The notes beneath the pieces are model-generated. The model saw only the letters and a list, made by a program, of their open reading frames with translations. It was not told the DNA's origin and did not search any database. Below are positions 58,289 to 64,000 of a DNA stretch of 64,000 nucleotides, piece after piece; positions within the stretch are counted from its first letter, which is position 1, and every line of letters starts with the position of its first letter. This DNA comes from Dimorphilus gyrociliatus (lineage: Eukaryota; Annelida; Polychaeta; Dinophilidae): assembly GCA_904063045.1 (NCBI GenBank), contig CAJFCJ010000022.1, forward strand, positions 124,001-188,000. Reading direction: 5' to 3'. The position numbers and the translations under genes are program-made.

Positions 58289-61200
58289 TTACCATATTCT
58301 ACCATCAGCGTAGGCTGGATGGGCCAATCTATAGGCGTGTCTTTCCTGACTCTCTCTATATGATCTTTGAATTAGGTCTCTATGTTCTTTATCCAGCTTT
58401 ATTTGCTCTAATTTACGTCTTTCAATTTCTTCCTCGGCTTTCTTTGTTAAATGATTTATGTCTTCTATATTCGTTAAAGTGACATCTAATGAGCCAATCT
58501 TTATTGATTCGTTCCTTATTTTTGCTTTTCCCGAATGATACCACTTCATAGCTTCACTGACGTCTTTTTGATCTTTTAATAGAATCCAACTAGCACCTTT
58601 TAATAGTTAATAGGGATTTTTTAGTGTTTACCTACAATTTTAAAATTCTATTATATTGACTTGTACCTGTAGAACTTTTTGAAATTTGATCTATACACAT
58701 AAAAATCTCAACTACATTACAGTTTGCGTCAGCTTCTAAAGCATCTTCGATAGTTCTAACAGTAGCACTAGCAGGTACGTTTGATACGAAAATAGTTCTT
58801 TCTAAATTACTCGGAATTTGTAACCAAGCGGGAGAAGATTTTGCTGCATCATTAATAATTTTCCATTCATCTTGAGTAATCATACATTTGGAATTATCTG
58901 CGTGAGGAAGAATAAAAAATATTTTATTTTTTTCTCTCCTTTATGGATCTGTATAGCTTCATTTGAAAACTCACCATATCCTCGTAAATAGACGCAAATA
59001 GAACAAATATCGTTAAAGTTTAGGCTTAAACATCGTTCATTCTTGTAGTCGGTTTGAATAGCTTGGCAATTTAAAAGTGAACATTTTTCATTGGTAAAAC
59101 CCCCTAATCCAGTCATTTTAATGAAAAATTCTTTACTCTTAAACGAATTACTATCTTCTTCTAGTTTGATATCTAAAAGTATCGGGCTTTCAGTTACATA
59201 TATGTGTGCATGTATATAGGCTTTCCATACCTATGGCTGTTGCCAAATCGTCATACAATCTTTCAATTTCATCTTCATCAAACGAAACGCATTGATCGGC
59301 AATATTCAAATGTTTTAAAGAAGTCTTATTCAAGCATAGTATCAAATTTTGTAGCCCTTCGATTTCTAAAGTTTATGTCGGTTAATTCAATTATTTACGG
59401 TCATTAGTCTCTTTCACGTAGTATTCCAGATAAATAATTTATTTACCTATTTGATTGTTAGATATATTGATAGTCTCGATTGATACTGTTTTCTCAGTAA
59501 GAGCGTTTGCAAGAGCCGTAGCTCCATCTGTAGGGATCTGGAAAGAGAAAGAGAACGAAAAGGTAGTTAAAACGTAATATAACAGCGAGATTTCTGCTAA
59601 AAAGTTTTTTATTCTAACCTCATTAATTGACAGATCGAGTAGACGTAGTTGTTTAGAGCAAAGTAGAGGAGCTGTATCCTTTAATCTGTTTGCTGATAAT
59701 TTTATCATCTGTAAACTCTTCAGGGATCCGCTTTTAAGGCAATTTCCAATTGAGACGATATCTTTGTCAGTCAATGAGCAATTACTTAAACTAATTGCTT
59801 CCAAATTCACACCATTTTCTTTTAAGTAAATAAATAAATAGGAATGATTTATTAGCGAAAATTTACAATAATTATAGATAGTTTACTTGCTAAGTTTTCA
59901 ACAATGGTTGAATTTGAAAGTTTGTTACCGTCTAGAATTAATTTAACAAGTGATAAACTTGGTAATTTCTTTAAAAGATTATTTAAATATAATCGCAAAT
60001 AACTTTAGAGTTCATTGAATAGCTTACTTGAAGAAATTTAGTAAAATACTTTTCTTTACCAATACTAGAGTTTCTTATATTTAAATATTTCAATTTTGGC
60101 ATATATGATATATATTCTTCTAATTTATCACAATCAGCCCAGTTCCAGTTTGTTAGTTTGTCAACATTTCCTATAAAAAGTTAAAATTAATGAGTTAATT
60201 TATCTTTTTAATAAATTGTATAGCTGAGGTAAAAAATGATAAATTAATAACCAATCATTGAATAAAATTCAATAAAATCTATTAATTTTAAGTCTGTCGA
60301 CGATAATTTAATTTCTCTTAGATTGTTCAAACATTCTCTATTCCAGTTGTATAATGATTGAAATACTGAAATATGCAATTTCGTTCCGAGAAGGCTTAAC
60401 GTTTCAATTGTAGATCCCTTGGAAATTTTGTATTCTAAAATGAAAACATTCTTTAACGTCTTATTAACTTTCTAGCATAAAAGAATGAATTTTAACAAAC
60501 TTGGAGTAGAAGCTCCATCTGTAGAATTAATTTTCATATTTTCAATAAAAAAATCTCTTAATCGAGGATGAGAAAGAGAAATCGCCAATAAAAGGGCCAA
60601 ATCCGTATAGTTTTCCAACTTATTATATAAACAAGAGGTACATAGAATTAAAAATTAGATAAAGAATTTGTGTAATTGAACTAAATCTTCTCACCTGATT
60701 CGCAGACATATTCAAGTATTCTAAACCCTTATTATCCTTTAAACCTTCAATTAGTATTTTCATTTCATTAGAACTCAAATCACAGCCTTTCAACGATAAA
60801 ACTTTTAAGGAACAGAAATCCGATTGCATCCATTCAGTTAAATTTTTAGCAAATTCCGTACAGTTACGATTTAATTGATTATAATTGAATATAACTTCAG
60901 TTAATGATCGATTACATTTGATTCCTTTAGACATTTCAGACATATCAACGTGACCAATCGATTCGCATCTATTCGTGTTGAAATAATTAATAAGAGATTT
61001 GATTTGCTCTCTCTCTCTCTCTCTCTGTCTCTCTCACTCTTTGATTTATTTAAACTAATTTTAATATAAACACATAAAATATTTCTAACCTTAGAATCTC
61101 AAGGGTAACGTTCTTCTTTAATTGATCAGATGAACATCTCGAAAAGAAATCTTTGCCTAATACATTATCAGAGATATCTAAACTTTTTATGGTTTTATTG

Positions 61201-62012
61201 CAGTCGATTAAATCTGCAATACATTTCTGTAAAAGGAAACAAAAGAAGACAAAGAGTTAAAAACAAATGGAAAAAATTTTTCTTTTTAGCTTACAGCCGT
61301 ATCCGTATCGGTCTTATTATTTGCCATATTAAAAATTTCAACCGTACGATTATTACGTAAGCAAATAAGTAGTAATCGGCAGGACGGTGGTGCTAAATTA
61401 TTATTAGACACATCAAGAAGTTTTACGTGGGAAATCCTTGCTAATACAGACATCAGCGAAATGTTGTTTGGTAACGCTTGTTTCATTATAAACTCTGTTA
61501 CATTTTTGTTACATTTTTCCAATAAGCTTTCCTTCTTCATTGCTCTCGATGCATATCTTATTTATTATTTAAATCAAATTTAATCATCTTTTTGAAAGGA
61601 TCCTCAATGAGTAATATACTAACTTTAGAGCCAATTGAAAAGATTCCTGATCCATGTCGATATAATTTTGAATAGATTCTGTAATAAAAACTTTTTCTAT
61701 TAAATTATTTATATTTTCTTATTCTCCAAGCAATCAACCTTCAGTTTGACCTTGTTTTATTTCTAACTCTTCCCTTCTAGATTGATTTTCTTCCAACAGT
61801 AGTTCTTCTTCTTTATTCTCAATCGAATTCTCTAAATGTTTACTATCCTCAATTGAGTTTTTATCTATTGTTCTCCTACTTAAAATGTTCTGTGACGTTT
61901 GACAATTTATTCTATTTTGTTTAGAATTCTCCTCTCTATCCAATTCTTTTTCAGGCGAAATCTTTTTATAATGTCTTTCTTCTTCTTTCAGCGTTGACCC
62001 TCCACAGCCCAT
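58289..62012 (-). CDS. Predicted N-myristoylated leucine-rich-repeat protein with C-terminal RRM
   Basis: One 15-exon gene of 896 residues: 62012-61739, 61678-61624, 61556-61295, 61226-61090, 60968-60695, 60618-60501, 60434-60252, 60170-60028, 59968-59887, 59818-59619, 59537-59447, 59365-59231, 59172-58975, 58897-58667, 58596-58289. Phases agree at every junction and introns are mostly 50-90 bp. MGCGGST is a strong N-myristoylation signal with an adjacent palmitoylatable Cys. About 90 charged disordered residues follow, then ribonuclease-inhibitor/NLR-type LRRs (VKLLDVSNNNL, KVLSLKGCDL, LEYLNMSANQ, IETINISNNQI). After the LRRs comes a cysteine-bearing block (NEKCSLLNCQ, DICSICVYLRGY), an RRM-like fold (RTIFVSNVPASATV as RNP2, GASWILLKD as RNP1-like), then a basic coiled segment ending DGRIW. 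I know no protein family with this order. The LRR and RRM halves could be two genes, but the phase-matched 58-bp intron between them argues for one. Confidence 0.78.
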
Positions 62013-63853
62013 CAATTGGTAAAAATATCCAATATATGCTGTTTAAGGCAATTCTTTACGCAAAAAAAAACAGACGAAAATCCTTGCCTTTTTTTTGCTA
62101 TTTCAATTGTGTTTACGTTGGAAACCGTGGAATAGGCTTACATTTTATTGATCAAAATTTGTGTTTCCATTAGAGATCAATATTATTTGTATTTAAATAA
62201 CCGTCTGCTATTTTTTTTAATCCTAAATATATGCATACCAATGTACTAAAAATACAGTGTACAGTGTAAATATAAAGCATGTATCACCTCATCAGGTATG
62301 ACCTTCCCCAGCTTTCTCACTCGACAAAAACACTCAGGTCTAAACGCCACTACAATAATATTTGCTTTATTCTTTTTAAAATATGATTTATAAAGATATA
62401 ATTATAAAAAGGAACAGAGAGTAAATAGTCCTAAAGTTGATAATCAACTTTCTAGAAGGAGAGGGAAAGGGGAAAGGGGGATGGGGGAGAAAGGAGAGTA
62501 TTTTTTTTCTCATTAGTAAATTCTTTTCCTCTTTTTAGTCTACGAATATGGGTTAATAAAAAAAGCTTTTTCACCTTAAATAATTAGAAATATGGCATTA
62601 CTATAGGTATAAAAAGCTTTTATAGTTGGATTATGAACAGCCTATTTGCCTAATAAGACACAACTAAATGAATAAATATGACAGAAATTGATACTTTGAG
62701 GAAGAGTCTTGAATTTGATTTGCATAAAATTCTTTATTAATTCACTTACAAGTAATTTCTACATTTTTTATACAATATATAGAATATACTTGAATATATA
62801 ATCATAAATATACGAATTGATCGTATTTTATTTATAATGTTTTTATTAAGAGAGAAAGAGGAGAAGAAGGAATTCTCTCTCTAAATTCTTTAGAAAAGTT
62901 TCATTTAAGAATAGGTAGAAGGCAAACGTGTCTCTCTACAATGATAAGATAAGAAAGGGTAAAGAGAAAAATATGTTAATAACAAGCCTTATTAGAAATA
63001 TCTCATAGATATAAGAGAGTATAATAATATCCTTTTTTTTGCTGCCCTTCGCTTTGCCACGAGAAAAAAGGAACATATTGTTATTGGTTGTATTTATCTA
63101 TGCAGTATGTATTTCATAATCTATTAAATAGTGTTAAAAACGCTATCTATTTGTGTAAATAAAGATATATATATATATATTAATTATTTAACTAGTTCAA
63201 ATCCTTAGTTTTATCTTGACATATTCAAACTCATTTGATTATCGATAGGGTTTATAAAGAAATATTTTCAGTTTTCGATTCCATTTTATCATATTTTTTT
63301 TAGGCTTTTCCCTTCTAAAATTTTTTAATAATACTCTTGTAGTTCTTCTATTCAATTTTCAATATAAACTTCTAATAAACCATACTTTTGAACGCTTATA
63401 ACAAAAAAAAATACAAACTAAAAAAGACAGATATTACATTAGAAAATGCTGTGTAAAAATTTAATTGACAATACTTAAACAGTCGTTTCAGTTGAACAGT
63501 CTTATTTCAGTTTCTCATCAGTTTATGTGGAAGAGTAGTAATGGTAGCGAAGAAGAAGTAGTTGTAGTGGGAGGAAGAAGAGAAGGAGCAGTAGGAAGAG
63601 GAGGACAACTTCAAAAATGAGGAGAGTGTTGAGTAAAAAATTAAAATGTAGATATATACAGAAAGAGGGAGAGAGAGAGAGAGAGAGGGATGAACTGGTA
63701 GATAGAGATAGTTGACCACAAATATTATATGAATAAACTAAAAAGACGCCAGACTAAACAAAGATACATTAGCGCTAATCCAAAATGAAACTTTAACACC
63801 AACATGATATTCGTTTTTCGTGAAAGATTTGAAATACTTTTTGGATTCCTCCA
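62013..63853. other. Intergenic, no gene seen
   Basis: Promoter side of the LRR-RRM gene, AT-rich, with purine-rich runs (about 62458-62500 and GA/GAA at 63540-63690). The 70-codon ORF at 63507-63719 is a repeat artefact. Confidence 0.5.
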
Positions 63854-64000
63854 TCATGCATTGTACGGTTCCGGTAATTGTTCTTTGCAGGTTAATATTC
63901 CCAAAATAAACTTGATCCCTTTCCTAAAATCATCATCAAGTGTTATGTAAACAACAAACTTCCATAGACAATTACCAATAGCCAACCACATTAAGTAAAA
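63854..64000 (-). CDS. Possible 3' end of a gene clipped by the right edge
   Basis: On the - strand, a plausible exon end at 63976 (CTATTG before GTAATTG) and an acceptor (GATTTTAG) before 63923 define a 52-bp intron, the size typical of this genome. Read in the phase that stays open on both sides, the frame ends KEQLPEPYNA with a stop at 63854. An alternative phase stays open for about 60 codons on the inner side but meets a stop upstream. There is too little sequence to name a product. Confidence 0.28.
   Translation of the reverse strand, partial: FYLMWLAIGNCLWKFVVYITLDDDFRKGIKFILGILTCKEQLPEPYNA

Noticed and set aside
58880-59116. Separate small gene starting MTGLGG
   Set aside because: The frame continues upstream through a phase-matched 58-bp intron into the LRR exons, so I merged it; the two-gene alternative is kept as the refuting test.
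63507-63719. 70-codon - strand Ser/Leu-rich frame
   Set aside because: Produced by GA and GAA purine repeats on the + strand.

Overview
This window looks like nuclear DNA of a small-genome invertebrate animal. It is strongly AT-rich, its genes are intron-containing, and most introns are only about 50-70 bp (GT..AG), with a few much longer. The gene content is that of a bilaterian: biogenic-amine-type and other rhodopsin-class GPCRs, an inward-rectifier K+ channel, THOC2, a PTTG1IP-like membrane protein, SUEL-type lectins, a THAP protein, and a von Willebrand factor A/EGF extracellular protein. A compact lophotrochozoan such as a small annelid would fit, but I cannot fix the species from sequence alone. 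I built exon models by hand, and every complete model closes to a whole number of codons.

Layout. 1-6.1 kb: two tandem secreted proteins on the + strand. The first is a VWA/EGF protein with a five-fold, nearly identical EGF exon array. The second is an EGF-only paralogue. Both end in the same unusual cysteine-rich domain. 7.2-26.8 kb: THOC2 of the THO/TREX mRNA-export complex, 1,579 codons. Its eighth intron is 11.4 kb and carries two complete GPCR genes on the opposite strand, one 5-HT2-like and one very divergent with a giant third cytoplasmic loop. 27.6-32.1 kb, all on the - strand: a KLHDC2-like kelch protein, a divergent histone H3 variant, and a PTTG1IP-family protein. 33.2-38.8 kb, + strand: a prostanoid-receptor-like GPCR and a roughly 1,030-residue ankyrin-repeat protein.

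39.3-47 kb: a Tctex1-type dynein light chain (-), a THAP protein with a P-element-transposase-like C-terminal segment (-), and two tandem paralogous C2H2 zinc-finger genes (+) that share an unrecognised N-terminal domain. 49.5-51.5 kb: a Kir channel (-). 53.4-55.5 kb: an unassigned P-loop (STAND/NACHT-like) protein (-). 56.4-58.0 kb: two tandem SUEL-lectin-type secreted proteins (+). 58.3-62.0 kb: one 15-exon gene (-) encoding a predicted N-myristoylated leucine-rich-repeat protein that ends in an RRM. I see no obvious gene from 62.0 to 63.85 kb; the right edge may clip the 3' end of another - strand gene.

Most genes are functionally unrelated neighbours, as expected in an animal genome. The exceptions are three tandem paralogue pairs (VWA/EGF, C2H2, SUEL) and the nested GPCRs. 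The items most worth following are the histone H3 variant with retained K4/K9 register, the LRR-RRM fusion, the shared zinc-finger N-terminal domain, the novel cysteine-rich domain, and the array of recently homogenised EGF exons. I found no CRISPR, no bacterial-type operon and no intact mobile element.
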